Made by a program: the position numbers and the translations under genes. From positions 1,116,001 through 1,180,000 of the forward strand of contig NZ_FTPQ01000001.1 of assembly GCF_900156435.1 (NCBI RefSeq): a stretch of 64,000 nt of DNA, read 5' to 3'. The notes beneath the pieces are model-generated. The model was not told the DNA's origin. It ran no database searches and worked only from the letters and a program-made list of their open reading frames with translations. How positions within the stretch are numbered: the first letter of the stretch is position 1; every line of letters starts with the position of its first letter. This DNA comes from Microbacterium sp. RU1D. GTDB lineage: Bacteria > Actinomycetota > Actinomycetes > Actinomycetales > Microbacteriaceae. Of the stretch, positions 24,810 through 33,029 are shown piece after piece.

Positions 24810-26135
24810 TCAGGGGCGGCCCATGCCGAAGTACGACCAGCCGGCGGCGCGCCACGCGACGGGGTCGAGGCAGTTGCGTCCGTCGACGACGACGCGTCCC
24901 CGGGCCAGCGAGGCCGCGTGCTCGGGCGACAGTTCGCGGCGGTACTCGTCCCACTCCGTCACGACGATGACGGCGTCGGCGTCGCGGAGCGTCTCGTCGA
25001 GGTCGGCCTCGTACGAGAGCTGGGGGTGGATGCGGCGCGCGTTCTCGATCGCGGCGGGGTCGGTGAGCGTGACGTGCGCACCGAGACCGTGCAGACGCAC
25101 GGCGACGTCCAGGGCGGGGGAGTCGCGGATGTCGTCGCTGTGGGGCTTGAAGGCGGCGCCCAGGACGGCGACCTTCTTCTCGAAGACGCTGCCGCCGAGG
25201 GCGTCGGTCGTGAGCTCCACGGCGCGGTCGCGGCGGCGCAGGTTGATCGCGTCGATCTCGCGCAGGAAGGCGACCGACTCGCCCCGGCCCAGCTCCTCGG
25301 CGCGAGCGGAGAAGGCGCGGATGTCCTTCGGGAGGCACCCGCCCCCGAAGCCGATGCCGGCGCCGAGGAAGCGGCGGCCGATGCGTGCGTCGTGTCCGAT
25401 CGCGTCGGCGAGGGTGGTGACGTCGGCTCCGGTGACCTCGGCGATCTCGGCGATGGCGTTGATGAAGCTGATCTTCGTCGCGAGGAACGCGTTCGCGGAG
25501 ACCTTGACGAGTTCGGCGGTGGCGTAGTCGGTGACGATGAAGGGCGTGCCCTTCGCAACCGACGGGTGGTACACCTCGCGCAGAACCTCGGCGGTGCGCT
25601 CGCCCTCGGCGGTGGGCTTGCCGTCTTCGGAGGGGACGCCCGCGACGAGACGGTCGGGGTCGACGGTGTCCTGGACGGCCCATCCCTCGCGCAGGAACTC
25701 CGGGTTCCACACCAGCACCGCGCCGCGGTCGGCCACCCGCGGGGCGAGCCGAGCCGCCGTTCCGACCGGAACCGTCGACTTGCCGGCGACGATGTCGCCG
25801 TCGCTCAGATAGGGGAGGAGGCCGTCGACGGCCGCGTCGACGTAGGTCAGGTCGGCAGCGTGACCACCGGCCTGCTGCGGGGTTCCGACGCCGATGAAGT
25901 GGACCTTGGCGCCCTGCGCGGCCGACATGTCGGTGGTGAACGACAGGCGACCCGAGGCGATGCCCTCGGAGAGGATCTCCTGCAGTCCGGGCTCGAAGAA
26001 CGGTGCCTCGCCCTTGGAGAGCGCGGCGATCTTGCGCTCGTCGACGTCGATGCCGACGACGTCGTGCCCGATCGACGCCATCGCCGCCGCATGCACGGCT
26101 CCCAGGTACCCGCAACCCACTACAGACAAACGCAC
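24810..26135 (-). CDS. ugd: UDP-glucose 6-dehydrogenase
   Basis: A 441-residue NAD-dependent enzyme that oxidises UDP-glucose to UDP-glucuronate, a precursor for acidic surface polysaccharides. The N-terminal Rossmann site is VVGCGYLGAVHAA (5-17). Other landmarks are GKSTVPVGTA (119-128), NPEFLREG (144-151), and the catalytic cysteine at 267 in GIGFGGGCLPKD. The C-terminal domain has AVLGAAFKPHSDDIRDSPAL. The GTG at 26135 has AAAGG 9 nt upstream. It follows a sugar-transferase gene on the same strand with a hairpin between, so both probably serve one polysaccharide pathway. Other UDP-sugar or UDP-ManNAc dehydrogenase activities cannot be excluded. Confidence 0.9.
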   Translation of the reverse strand: MRLSVVGCGYLGAVHAAAMASIGHDVVGIDVDERKIAALSKGEAPFFEPGLQEILSEGIASGRLSFTTDMSAAQGAKVHFIGVGTPQQAGGHAADLTYVDAAVDGLLPYLSDGDIVAGKSTVPVGTAARLAPRVADRGAVLVWNPEFLREGWAVQDTVDPDRLVAGVPSEDGKPTAEGERTAEVLREVYHPSVAKGTPFIVTDYATAELVKVSANAFLATKISFINAIAEIAEVTGADVTTLADAIGHDARIGRRFLGAGIGFGGGCLPKDIRAFSARAEELGRGESVAFLREIDAINLRRRDRAVELTTDALGGSVFEKKVAVLGAAFKPHSDDIRDSPALDVAVRLHGLGAHVTLTDPAAIENARRIHPQLSYEADLDETLRDADAVIVVTEWDEYRRELSPEHAASLARGRVVVDGRNCLDPVAWRAAGWSYFGMGRP

Positions 26136-26163
26136 GATCAGAGCCTTTCAGATTCACGTCGAC

Positions 26164-26186
26164 GCGAACCGGGGTCGCCGGTTCGC
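26164..26186 (-). terminator. hairpin between sugar transferase and ugd
   Basis: Perfect 9-bp arms GCGAACCGG and CCGGTTCGC around GGTCG, located in the gap between two co-oriented genes. It may act as a partial terminator or attenuator lowering ugd expression. Confidence 0.5.
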
Positions 26187-26211
26187 GGACCCGCGAGGGA
26201 GCGCAGGATTT

Positions 26212-27750
26212 TCACGCGGCGGTCTCGCCCGGCGCCAGGGCGGCGCGGGCGGTCTTGCCGAGGATGACGAAGTCGCCGAGGAGCGTCCAGTTCTCCACAT
26301 AGGAGAGGTCGAGACGGACCGATTCCTCCCACGACAGCGAGGAGCGCCCGCTGACCTGCCAGAGACCGGTGATGCCGGGCTTGGCGAGGAAGCGGCGGTG
26401 CACGTGATCGGCGTAGACCGCCACCTCCGAGGGCAAGGGCGGGCGCGGGCCGACGAGCGACATCGACCCGCCGATCACGTTGAACAGCTGAGGGAGTTCG
26501 TCGAGGCTGAATTTGCGCATGACCCGCCCGATGGGGGTGACGCGGGGGTCGTTCTTCATCTTGAAGAGCACCTCGTTGCCCGAGTCGCGCTCCTGCGCGG
26601 CGAGCTGCTCGAGGAGGTCCTCGGCGTTGACGACCATCGAACGGAACTTGATCATCGTGAACTCGCGACCGCGGAACCCGACACGGGTCTGACGGAAGAA
26701 GACGGGCCCGTCGCTGGACAGACGCACGGTGACGATGAGGAAGATCAGGAGGGGGCTCAGCAGGACGACCCCGACCGATGCGGCGATGAGGTCGACGCTA
26801 CGCTTCAGAAAGCTCTGGCCGCGCGAGAACTTGGGCGTCTCCACGTGGATCAGGGGCAGCCCGGCCACCGGGCGGGTGTGGAGGCGGGGCCCCGCGATGT
26901 CGATGATGCTCGGTGCCAGCACCAGGTGCTGACGGCCGGCTTCGAGACTCCAGGAGATTTGCTTCACCTTGTCGGCGGGCAGGTCGTCGGCGCTCGTGAT
27001 GGCCACCGTGTCGGCGCCGGTCACCTGCAGGGCGCGCGTGACGTCTCCGACATGGCCCATGACGGGGATGGTGGTCCCGGGGATGACGTCGGCGATCTTG
27101 CCGTTGGGCACGCACGCGCCCACGACGCGGTAGCCGGCGCTCGGCGAGCGGGCGAACTCGCGGGCCAGCTGCGTGACCGAGGGCAGCGAACCGACCAGCA
27201 GCACGTTCGCCGAGTAGTGACCCCGCGAGCGCTGCGCCACCAGCCACTGCCGCCACATCCACCGCGTGAAGATGAGGACCAGGATGCCGAGGGGCAGACT
27301 GATGAGCAGGTATCCGCGAGCGACGTCGATCTGCGTCAGGAAGGCGATGATCGCGACGGTCCCGAACAGGCGAAAGCTCGAGTCGGCGATGCGGACGTAC
27401 TCCTGGGAGCCGGTGCCGATGACCCGGTCGCTGCGGGAATCGACGAACGACAGCGCCCACATCCAGGTGACGATGAGGATCGCCGAGAAGACCCAATAGG
27501 ACAGATCGCTGATGCGCGTGTCGCGGCCGGTCGCGACCTGGACGTTCCCGAGGCCGAACCAGAGCAGCTGCGTGCCGTACACGACCCAGATGAGGGAGAA
27601 CAGGTCGGTCAGCGCGAGGTTCAGACGGTAGCGTCGCCGCCAGGGATGGCGGTGGTACATCGGCGTCTGCGCGTCGCCTTCTTGACGCGGTCGCGCATCG
27701 AGCGGATCCGCGTCGACGGACAGGGCGCTTTCCTGCAGGTCGGATGTCAC
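26212..27750 (-). CDS. polyprenyl glycosylphosphotransferase (sugar transferase), second copy
   Basis: A 512-residue homologue of the protein encoded at 15249, with the same plan. About five N-terminal helices include DLFSLIWVVYGTQLLWFGL. A nucleotide-binding-like middle domain (VLLVGSLPSVTQLAREF) follows. The C-terminal transferase begins KRSVDLIAASVGVVLLSPLL and contains FFRQTRVGFRGREFTMIKFRSM, SLDELPQLFNVIGGSMSLVG and PGITGLWQVSGRS. The GTG at 27750 is preferred because GGAGGAG precedes it; a start at 27780 adds ten residues. It would load a different or alternative first sugar onto undecaprenyl phosphate. Confidence 0.9.
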   Translation of the reverse strand: MTSDLQESALSVDADPLDARPRQEGDAQTPMYHRHPWRRRYRLNLALTDLFSLIWVVYGTQLLWFGLGNVQVATGRDTRISDLSYWVFSAILIVTWMWALSFVDSRSDRVIGTGSQEYVRIADSSFRLFGTVAIIAFLTQIDVARGYLLISLPLGILVLIFTRWMWRQWLVAQRSRGHYSANVLLVGSLPSVTQLAREFARSPSAGYRVVGACVPNGKIADVIPGTTIPVMGHVGDVTRALQVTGADTVAITSADDLPADKVKQISWSLEAGRQHLVLAPSIIDIAGPRLHTRPVAGLPLIHVETPKFSRGQSFLKRSVDLIAASVGVVLLSPLLIFLIVTVRLSSDGPVFFRQTRVGFRGREFTMIKFRSMVVNAEDLLEQLAAQERDSGNEVLFKMKNDPRVTPIGRVMRKFSLDELPQLFNVIGGSMSLVGPRPPLPSEVAVYADHVHRRFLAKPGITGLWQVSGRSSLSWEESVRLDLSYVENWTLLGDFVILGKTARAALAPGETAA

Positions 27751-27978
27751 GATATGCAGCTCCTCCCCCACGGCGAGCACGGGTCCCTACCTGTGAACGA
27801 TAACAGGCGATAATCACCCGACGCGTCACCCGGCGACACTTGTCACGAACTCGAAACGACCCGGTCCGCAATCGATCACTCACCTGTCGGGCGATGGTCG
27901 GCCAGTCATCTTTCACCCTGTGGTGGTCGGGATCGGGGAGGGAGACGGCCCGCGGTGGCCTCGCGCGGGAGCTTCCCC

Positions 27979-27984
27979 TAAGCT
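27979..27984 (+). promoter_or_regulatory. candidate -10 (TAAGCT) for PIG-L gene 1
   Basis: TAAGCT in the 287-bp divergent gap, about 84 nt before the PIG-L start, with a short leader carrying a GGAGGAAC ribosome site. No -35 is clear. The opposite side of the gap holds two TTATCG units and CCTGT/ACAGG arms (27790-27812) near the sugar-transferase promoter. Confidence 0.3.
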
Positions 27985-28067
27985 CGGGCAGCGGATCGGC
28001 CGAACGCGGTCGCCCGCGATCATCCCCGCGCCGCGGGACGGATGCGACGCCCGCCGCCCGGAGGAAC

Positions 28068-29186
28068 ATGATGACCCGCGTCCCGCCGCCGCTCACCGGT
28101 GCGCAACGCGAGGGCTCGGCCGGCCTCATCGCGGCAATCGCCATCGCGGCGGTGCTCTTCATCGCCGTCGCGGCGATCTTCGCCTTCGCGCTCCTCCGGC
28201 CCGCGACCGATCCTCTCGCGATTAATTCCGACGCCGCGCCTTCCGCAGCGTCGCCGACTCCGACCGGAACACCGACGCCGACGCCTCCTGCGATGCTTAC
28301 GCCTCCTGCGACGCCGACGCCGACTCCGACTCCGACTCCGAGCGCACCCACGTCTCCGGCCGCGCAGGCCTGCGACGGGGCGTCGACGATCCTCAGCTTC
28401 TGGGCGCACCCCGACGACGACATCATCTTCGCCAACCCCACGATCTCGGACGCGATCGCCGCGGGTCAGTGCGTGCGAACCGTGTTCGTCACGGCGGGCG
28501 ATGCGGGCAAGGGCATGGGGTACGTGCAGGCGCGGGAGCTCGGCATCCTGCGCGCCTATAACGCCATGCGGGGGCAGGAGGGACTCTGGCACGCCGACGA
28601 CATCACGCTCGCGAGCGGCCTGCACCTCCGCCGCCTCAGCCCGGACGGCGACGCGCGCATCTCGGTCGTCTACGTCCGGCTCCCCGACGGGAACATCACG
28701 GACGGGGGGTTCGCGGCGACCGGATTCGCGACCCTGAGCAAGCTGTTCGACGGCTCCATCACGTCCCTGGCACCCGTCGACGGCGGGCCGGCGGTCACGC
28801 GCGAACAGCTCGTAGCCTCGCTGCGCGAGCTCGCCGGCGCCGTCACGCCCAGCTCCACGCTCACCCACATTCCGCGCGGCAGCGCGTTCGCGCCCGGGGA
28901 CCACCCCGACCACTCGGTCGTCGGCGCCCTGGTGCGCGAAGCGCTCTGGCCGGATGCGGCGGTGGCTCCCGGCATCCGGTATTTCCTCGGCTATCCCTCC
29001 GAGAACCTGCCGCGCAATCTGGACGGTGCCGTGCTGGACCGCAAGGTGGACACCTACCGGATCTACACGCAGCAGGACAAGGTGATCCGGTGCGCGGACC
29101 GGGCCAACTGCCTCAAGACCCGGAAGTTCGGCGAGTGGCTGCAGCGCTCCTACCCCAAGACCGAGGCCGAGCTGCAACTGGGGTGA
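28068..29186 (+). CDS. PIG-L family deacetylase, membrane-anchored (copy 1)
   Basis: A 372-residue zinc-dependent N-deacetylase of the LmbE/PIG-L family. A membrane helix (about 19-43) is followed by a Pro/Thr-rich extracytoplasmic linker (about 57-97), then the catalytic domain. Metal and catalytic residues are seen in FWAHPDDDIIF (His114, Asp116-118) and GDHPDHS near 277. VFVTAGDAGKGMGYVQARE is a family segment. A C-terminal Cys pair (CADRANC) probably forms a disulphide outside the cell. ATG 28068 or 28071 follows GGAGGAAC. The extracellular position suggests it acts on a surface glycan. Paralogue at 30547. Confidence 0.85.
   Translation: MMTRVPPPLTGAQREGSAGLIAAIAIAAVLFIAVAAIFAFALLRPATDPLAINSDAAPSAASPTPTGTPTPTPPAMLTPPATPTPTPTPTPSAPTSPAAQACDGASTILSFWAHPDDDIIFANPTISDAIAAGQCVRTVFVTAGDAGKGMGYVQARELGILRAYNAMRGQEGLWHADDITLASGLHLRRLSPDGDARISVVYVRLPDGNITDGGFAATGFATLSKLFDGSITSLAPVDGGPAVTREQLVASLRELAGAVTPSSTLTHIPRGSAFAPGDHPDHSVVGALVREALWPDAAVAPGIRYFLGYPSENLPRNLDGAVLDRKVDTYRIYTQQDKVIRCADRANCLKTRKFGEWLQRSYPKTEAELQLG
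28251..28357 (+). repeat. low-complexity Pro/Thr codon repeat inside PIG-L gene 1
   Basis: Irregular repeats of CCGACG, ACGCCG and ACTCCG encode the Pro-Thr spacer between the membrane helix and catalytic domain. Such tracts can change length by slippage. Confidence 0.6.
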
Positions 29187-29408
29187 TCACGCCTCGGGGG
29201 AGATGGCGTCCTCGACGGCGGCCCGCGCGTCGCGTTCCGCGATGATGTCGACGAAATCCTTCACGGGAGCGTCCGCGTACTTGTCGACGGCCGCCACGGC
29301 CTCGTCGTGCACGATCTCGTGCGGAGCGGCGGGGAAGCGGGCCTGCACCCGCTCCTCGACGCCGGCGATCGTCTCGTCCTTGTCGAACCCGTCCCTCTGC
29401 TTCGTCAT
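29187..29408 (-). CDS. three-helix bundle dimerisation-domain small protein
   Basis: A 73-residue acidic protein with the actinobacterial three-helix-bundle pattern: VEERVQARFPAAPHEIVHDEA, then DKYADAPVKDFVDIIAERDARAAV. These small proteins are common near regulators and are of unknown role. AGGA, overlapping the stop of the upstream PEBP-type gene, acts as ribosome site, so the two are co-transcribed. Confidence 0.7.
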   Translation of the reverse strand: MTKQRDGFDKDETIAGVEERVQARFPAAPHEIVHDEAVAAVDKYADAPVKDFVDIIAERDARAAVEDAISPEA

Positions 29409-29417
29409 CGCGAATCC

Positions 29418-29942
29418 TCAGTGCTGGTACGTGCCGTGGAGGATCGCGCGACCGAGCGTCTTGAAAGCCAGGTTGAAGGACACGACCGCGGGGGTCGCAT
29501 CGGCGTCGACGCCGAGGGATTCCTCGCCGACGGCGTGGACGACGAAGAAGTAGCGGTGGGGCTGATCGCCCTGCGGCGGCGCGGCACCCGTGAAGCCCGG
29601 CTCGCCACCGTCGTTGCGCACGTGGAACGCCTTCCCGGGCAGGTCGCCTGCCGCGGCGCCGGTGGTCAGCTCGTGGACGTCGGCCGGGACGTCGACCAGC
29701 ACCCAGTGCCAGAAGCCGCTCGGCGTCGGCGCGTCGGGATCGAAGCACGTCACGACGAAGGACTTCGTCCCCTCCGGGGCGCCCGACCACCGCAAGTGGG
29801 GCGAGGTGTTCCCCTTCTCGGCGACCTGGTCGTCCTTCAGCGGCTGACCGTCGACCACGTCGTCACTGACGGCGTCGAAGGACGCGGTGGCGGGGAGGAG
29901 GGGGTACGGATCGGGCGTCTGGGGGCGGGAGAGATCGACCAT
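29418..29942 (-). CDS. YbhB/YbcL family (PEBP-like) protein
   Basis: A 174-residue cytoplasmic protein of the phosphatidylethanolamine-binding / Raf-kinase-inhibitor-like family. Typical segments are [35 protein letters not shown] and [17 protein letters not shown]. The bacterial members have no settled function. ATG 29942 is chosen over GTG 29951 because TATCGT lies 7 nt before it. It is the first gene of a two-gene unit. Confidence 0.9.
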   Translation of the reverse strand: MVDLSRPQTPDPYPLLPATASFDAVSDDVVDGQPLKDDQVAEKGNTSPHLRWSGAPEGTKSFVVTCFDPDAPTPSGFWHWVLVDVPADVHELTTGAAAGDLPGKAFHVRNDGGEPGFTGAAPPQGDQPHRYFFVVHAVGEESLGVDADATPAVVSFNLAFKTLGRAILHGTYQH

Positions 29943-29949
29943 GCTCGGC

Positions 29950-29955
29950 ACGATA
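29950..29955 (-). promoter_or_regulatory. -10 element (TATCGT), leaderless start
   Basis: TATCGT on the minus strand is 7 nt before ATG 29942 of the PEBP-like gene and overlaps the alternative GTG, which therefore would not be transcribed. Confidence 0.5.
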
Positions 29956-30012
29956 GGACCCGGTCCTGACCGGTCGGCAGGGCTTGCGTCCCCGACCGGA
30001 GGGGGTTACCGA

Positions 30013-30294
30013 TCAGCGCGACAGGGCGAGGAGGGATCGCGCCGCGTCGTGGCATCCGTCCGGCGACGGGAGTCCGTAATCGACCTCGACGACCTGACGC
30101 AGCTCGGCGGCGAGCTCGTCGACGCTCGGCGGGACTTCGAGGGCTGTGAGGATCGGCAGGATGAGGTCGTCGTACTCGTCGTCGGGCCATCCGCGGCCGA
30201 TGCGGTGGACGCCGATGGGGTCCCAATCGTTCAGGACGGCACGGACGCGAAGGGCGACGGGCGACAGCGACCGCGGCGGTGAGGACGTCTGCAT
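30013..30294 (-). CDS. DUF1871-like small protein
   Basis: A 93-residue soluble protein. Its core VLNDWDPIGVHRIGRGWPDDEYDDLILPIL matches by eye the pattern of DUF1871 proteins (W-DPIG, DEYD), which are small helical proteins of unknown role. Translation from ATG 30294 drops a low-complexity extension to 30342. It is a separate minus-strand gene between the two PIG-L paralogues. Confidence 0.6.
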   Translation of the reverse strand: MQTSSPPRSLSPVALRVRAVLNDWDPIGVHRIGRGWPDDEYDDLILPILTALEVPPSVDELAAELRQVVEVDYGLPSPDGCHDAARSLLALSR

Positions 30295-30546
30295 AGGGCG
30301 AGTGTCGTGAGTGTTCTTAGGCGCGGGCTGAGCATCGCCCATGCGTGGGTTGAACCGCCCGGCGCAGCGCGCTCACCCACGGGATGATTGATGCGGTGAC
30401 CGGTCCGCTCTGCCCGCGCCGTCGCGCCGCGGCGGGGTTTCGCGTGCGGTGAGCGGCGTGCATCGCGGTACCGTCGGTAGACGCCTGAGGGCGAGGGGGA
30501 ACCCGAACATCCGTCGCCGGGGGGCGCAACACAGGACGGAGTCGCC

Positions 30547-31632
30547 GTGAGTGACATCGACGAGCCTTCGAGCGGCGACGGTGCCGCCCGCAGCGACGCG
30601 CACAGCAGCTCGGGTGCGGCCCGGCGATCGTCTCTTTCGCGCCGCGCGCTGATCTTCGGCGGCCTCGCCGCGGGGGGTCTCGCCGCGATCGGCGGGGGCG
30701 CCCTGCTGTACCGCGACATGCGTCGTTCAGAGGGGCCGGACGGCACCTGGGTGAAGCTGAGCCCCATCGTCCCGCTGCCCCGCGACGCGCCCCGCGACGG
30801 GTCGCCGGCCTTCGAGGAGCCGGGCGTCGACACCACCGTGGCGGTCTGGGCACACGCGGACGACGACATCATCTTCGCGAACCCGCATCTCAGCGAGGTC
30901 ATCGCGTCCGGAGCGACTCTGCGGACGATCTTCGTCACGGCGGGCGACGCCGGGCGCGGTCTCGCGTACGCGCAGCAGCGCGAGGCGGGCATCCGCGCCG
31001 CCTACGACGCCATGCGGGGGAGCGCCGCGTCGTGGCAGACGAGTGAGATCACGCTGCTGAGCGGGGCTCGCGTCACGCGATTCGTGCCCAGCGACGACCC
31101 GCGCCTGTCGATCACGGTTCTCCGGCTGCCGGACGGCAACCTGAGCGCGAAGGGGTTCCCGAGCACCGGCGACGCGGGGCTCACGCAGCTGATCAACGGC
31201 ACCGTCCCGGTGCTCGCCCCCATCGACGGCGGTCCGACGCTCGACGCCGCCCGGCTGTCGGACACGGTCGCCGAGCTCATCCACGCGGGGCGGCCCGACC
31301 ACATCACGACGAACATCCCGCACGAGAGCGTCTTCGCGCACGGCGATCACCCCGACCACTCGTGCGTCGGTTCACTGGTGCGCGCCGTCGCGCCGTCGGC
31401 GGGGGTGCCGGCGGAGGCCGTGACGTACTACATCGGCTATCCGTCGAAGCGGCAGCCGGTGAACGTCGTCGGTGCCCCCCTGGATGCCAAGGTCGGCGTC
31501 TACCAGGTCTACGCGGCGCAGGATCCCGTCGTCACCTGCGACGACGCGTCGGCCTGTCTGGCTCAGCCCGGATTCGGTCAGTGGCTGCGCCGGTCGTACC
31601 CCAAGACCGAGGGGGAACTGCAGCTCTCCTGA
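30547..31632 (+). CDS. PIG-L family deacetylase with Tat-like signal (copy 2)
   Basis: A 361-residue paralogue of the deacetylase at 28068. In place of a plain anchor it has a twin-arginine-like signal: SSLSRRALIFGGLAAGG at about 28-44, followed by a hydrophobic stretch. It may be exported folded by the Tat system encoded about 11 kb upstream, perhaps staying anchored because no clear signal-peptidase site is seen. The catalytic motif reads WAHADDDIIF, with Ala replacing the usual Pro, and the second motif GDHPDHS is intact. The C-terminal half, including the Cys pair (CDDASAC) and RRSYPKTEGELQLS, closely parallels copy 1. Confidence 0.85.
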   Translation: MSDIDEPSSGDGAARSDAHSSSGAARRSSLSRRALIFGGLAAGGLAAIGGGALLYRDMRRSEGPDGTWVKLSPIVPLPRDAPRDGSPAFEEPGVDTTVAVWAHADDDIIFANPHLSEVIASGATLRTIFVTAGDAGRGLAYAQQREAGIRAAYDAMRGSAASWQTSEITLLSGARVTRFVPSDDPRLSITVLRLPDGNLSAKGFPSTGDAGLTQLINGTVPVLAPIDGGPTLDAARLSDTVAELIHAGRPDHITTNIPHESVFAHGDHPDHSCVGSLVRAVAPSAGVPAEAVTYYIGYPSKRQPVNVVGAPLDAKVGVYQVYAAQDPVVTCDDASACLAQPGFGQWLRRSYPKTEGELQLS

Positions 31633-31664
31633 TGCGAATCGGCGGCCGTGCCGCCGGGAACACG

Positions 31665-31697
31665 ACGCCGCCGCCCGTGTGAGACGGGCGGCGGCGT
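31665..31697. terminator. bidirectional hairpin terminator
   Basis: Perfect 14-bp arms ACGCCGCCGCCCGT and complement around GTGAG, between the convergent PIG-L gene and ohr. Confidence 0.75.
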
Positions 31698-31769
31698 GTG
31701 CTGCCGGAGGCGGCCCCAGGACGGGACGCGATACGTGGGGCTCAGCGCCCCGCCCCGGGAGTCGGAGGA

Positions 31770-32189
31770 TCAGTCCTCGGAGACGGTGACCGCGACCTCG
31801 ATGTTGCCGCGCGTGGCGTTCGAGTACGGGCACACCTGGTGCGCCTGATCGGCGAGCTCCTGGGCCAGCTCGTGCTCGATGCCCGGGAGGACCACCTCGA
31901 GGAGCACCGCGAGCTGGTACCCGCCCTGACCGTTGGGGCCGATCTGGACGCGGCCGCCGACGGAGGAGTCCTCGAGCGCGACCTTGCGGCCGCGCGCGAC
32001 GGCGTGCAGGGCGCTGTGGAAGCAGGCTGCGTAGCCCGCGGCGAAGAGCTGCTCGGGGTTGGTGCCCGCACCGGATCCGCCCATCTCCTTCGGCGGCGCG
32101 ACCTCGAGGTCGATGTAGTCGCCGGCGGTCACGTGGCCGGTGCGGCCGTGGCCGGTGGAGACGGCTTCTGCGGTGTAGAGAACGTCCAT
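31770..32189 (-). CDS. ohr: organic hydroperoxide resistance protein Ohr
   Basis: A 139-residue OsmC/Ohr-family thiol peroxidase that reduces organic hydroperoxides. The two redox cysteines are visible in FAAGYAACFHSAL and QVCPYSNATRGN, the latter being the Ohr-specific VCPYS form. The MDVLYTAEAVSTGHGRTGHV start is typical. It lies 36 bp downstream of its regulator on the same strand; AGAAAGGA precedes the ATG. Confidence 0.95.
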   Translation of the reverse strand: MDVLYTAEAVSTGHGRTGHVTAGDYIDLEVAPPKEMGGSGAGTNPEQLFAAGYAACFHSALHAVARGRKVALEDSSVGGRVQIGPNGQGGYQLAVLLEVVLPGIEHELAQELADQAHQVCPYSNATRGNIEVAVTVSED

Positions 32190-32225
32190 GGGTGTTCCTT
32201 TCTGGGGACGGATGGGGGCGAGGCG

Positions 32226-32705
32226 TCAGTGGGTGCGGCCGGGGGCGCCCACCAGCGAGAGCACCGTGTCGGGGTGGTCGCGCAGGTCTCTCATCGCCTC
32301 GGTGAGCTGGTGCAGAGCGTCGATCAGCTCGCGCGCGCTGTCCGCATCGACGAGGCCCGCCCCGGCCGCGATGCAGCGGGGCACGTGGGCCAGCTCTTCG
32401 CGCAGGGCCGTTCCTCGTGCGGTCAGGGAGACGGACACGACCCGCTCGTCGTCGGCGCGACGGGTCCGCTCGAGGTATCCCGCCGCTTCCATGCGAGCGA
32501 GCATCGGCGAGAGGGTTCCCGAGTCGAGCTGCAACGCTTCGCCGAGGCTCTTCACGGTCTGCTCGCCGTCGTTCCAGAGGGTGACCAGGGTGATGTACTG
32601 CGGGTACGTGAGACCCCACGGCTCGAGGAGCACGCGGTAGGCCTGCGTGGTCGTGCGGTTGGCGGCGTAGAGCGCGAAGCACACGAGGGCGTCGACGGCG
32701 GGCAT
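32226..32705 (-). CDS. ohrR: MarR-family organic peroxide sensor OhrR
   Basis: A 159-residue winged-helix repressor that senses organic peroxides by cysteine oxidation. The sensing cysteine is Cys9 in ALVCFALYAANR, and a second cysteine at 111 (HVPRCIAAG) fits the two-cysteine (Xanthomonas-type) class. The DNA-binding part is VKSLGEALQLDSGTLSPMLARME with wing RTRRADDERVV. The gene starts at ATG 32705, just past a 25-bp inverted repeat, and precedes ohr in one operon, so it should repress both genes. Confidence 0.92.
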   Translation of the reverse strand: MPAVDALVCFALYAANRTTTQAYRVLLEPWGLTYPQYITLVTLWNDGEQTVKSLGEALQLDSGTLSPMLARMEAAGYLERTRRADDERVVSVSLTARGTALREELAHVPRCIAAGAGLVDADSARELIDALHQLTEAMRDLRDHPDTVLSLVGAPGRTH

Positions 32706-32715
32706 GTAAGAACTC

Positions 32716-32740
32716 TTGCACACAATCGAATTGTGTACAA
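32716..32740 (-). promoter_or_regulatory. OhrR operator
   Basis: An 11-bp inverted repeat TTGCACACAAT and ATTGTGTACAA around CGA, matched at 10 of 11 positions, lies 11-35 nt upstream of ohrR. Its AT-rich core with ACAAT/ATTGT is the form OhrR operators take, and its place next to ohrR makes autoregulation likely. Confidence 0.7.
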
Positions 32741-32815
32741 CTGAGTTCGTGGCGAAAGAGGGAGCGGCCGTGTCAACCCCTGCCGTCGACCGGCTCACCG
32801 GGCGACGATGGGCGC

Positions 32816-32953
32816 ATGATCCGCCGCAGCGACGCGAGCTTCACGGCGCCGTCGGGATTCCTCCCCGACGGCGACCGGGACCTGCTCGCCATCAACGGGC
32901 ATCACTTCGAGCTGGGGGACTCCACCGCCCTGCTCGGAGGCGACCTCGCCTGA
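32816..32953 (+). CDS. possible 45-residue small protein
   Basis: An open frame MIRRSDASFTAPSGF... with protein-like composition (FLPDGDRDLLAINGHHFEL) in the gap between ohrR and the CNNM-family gene. A GGGCGACGATGGGC stretch precedes the ATG, but no strong ribosome site. It could be a real small gene or chance. Confidence 0.35.
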   Translation: MIRRSDASFTAPSGFLPDGDRDLLAINGHHFELGDSTALLGGDLA

Positions 32954-33029
32954 GCCTCCACCCCGTCGACGGGCGACGCCCCGACGGGGCTCCGGCGTGT
33001 GCCGGCGGAATGCGGGTCGAGGTGCCGGG

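Noticed and set aside
23670..26267. 865-codon open frame on the plus strand
   Set aside because: It is antisense to the YihY and ugd genes, both clearly real by their motifs.
28251..28357. CRISPR-like or tandem array
   Set aside because: The repeats are Pro/Thr codons inside a protein linker. There are no regular direct repeats with unique spacers, and no cas genes lie in the window.
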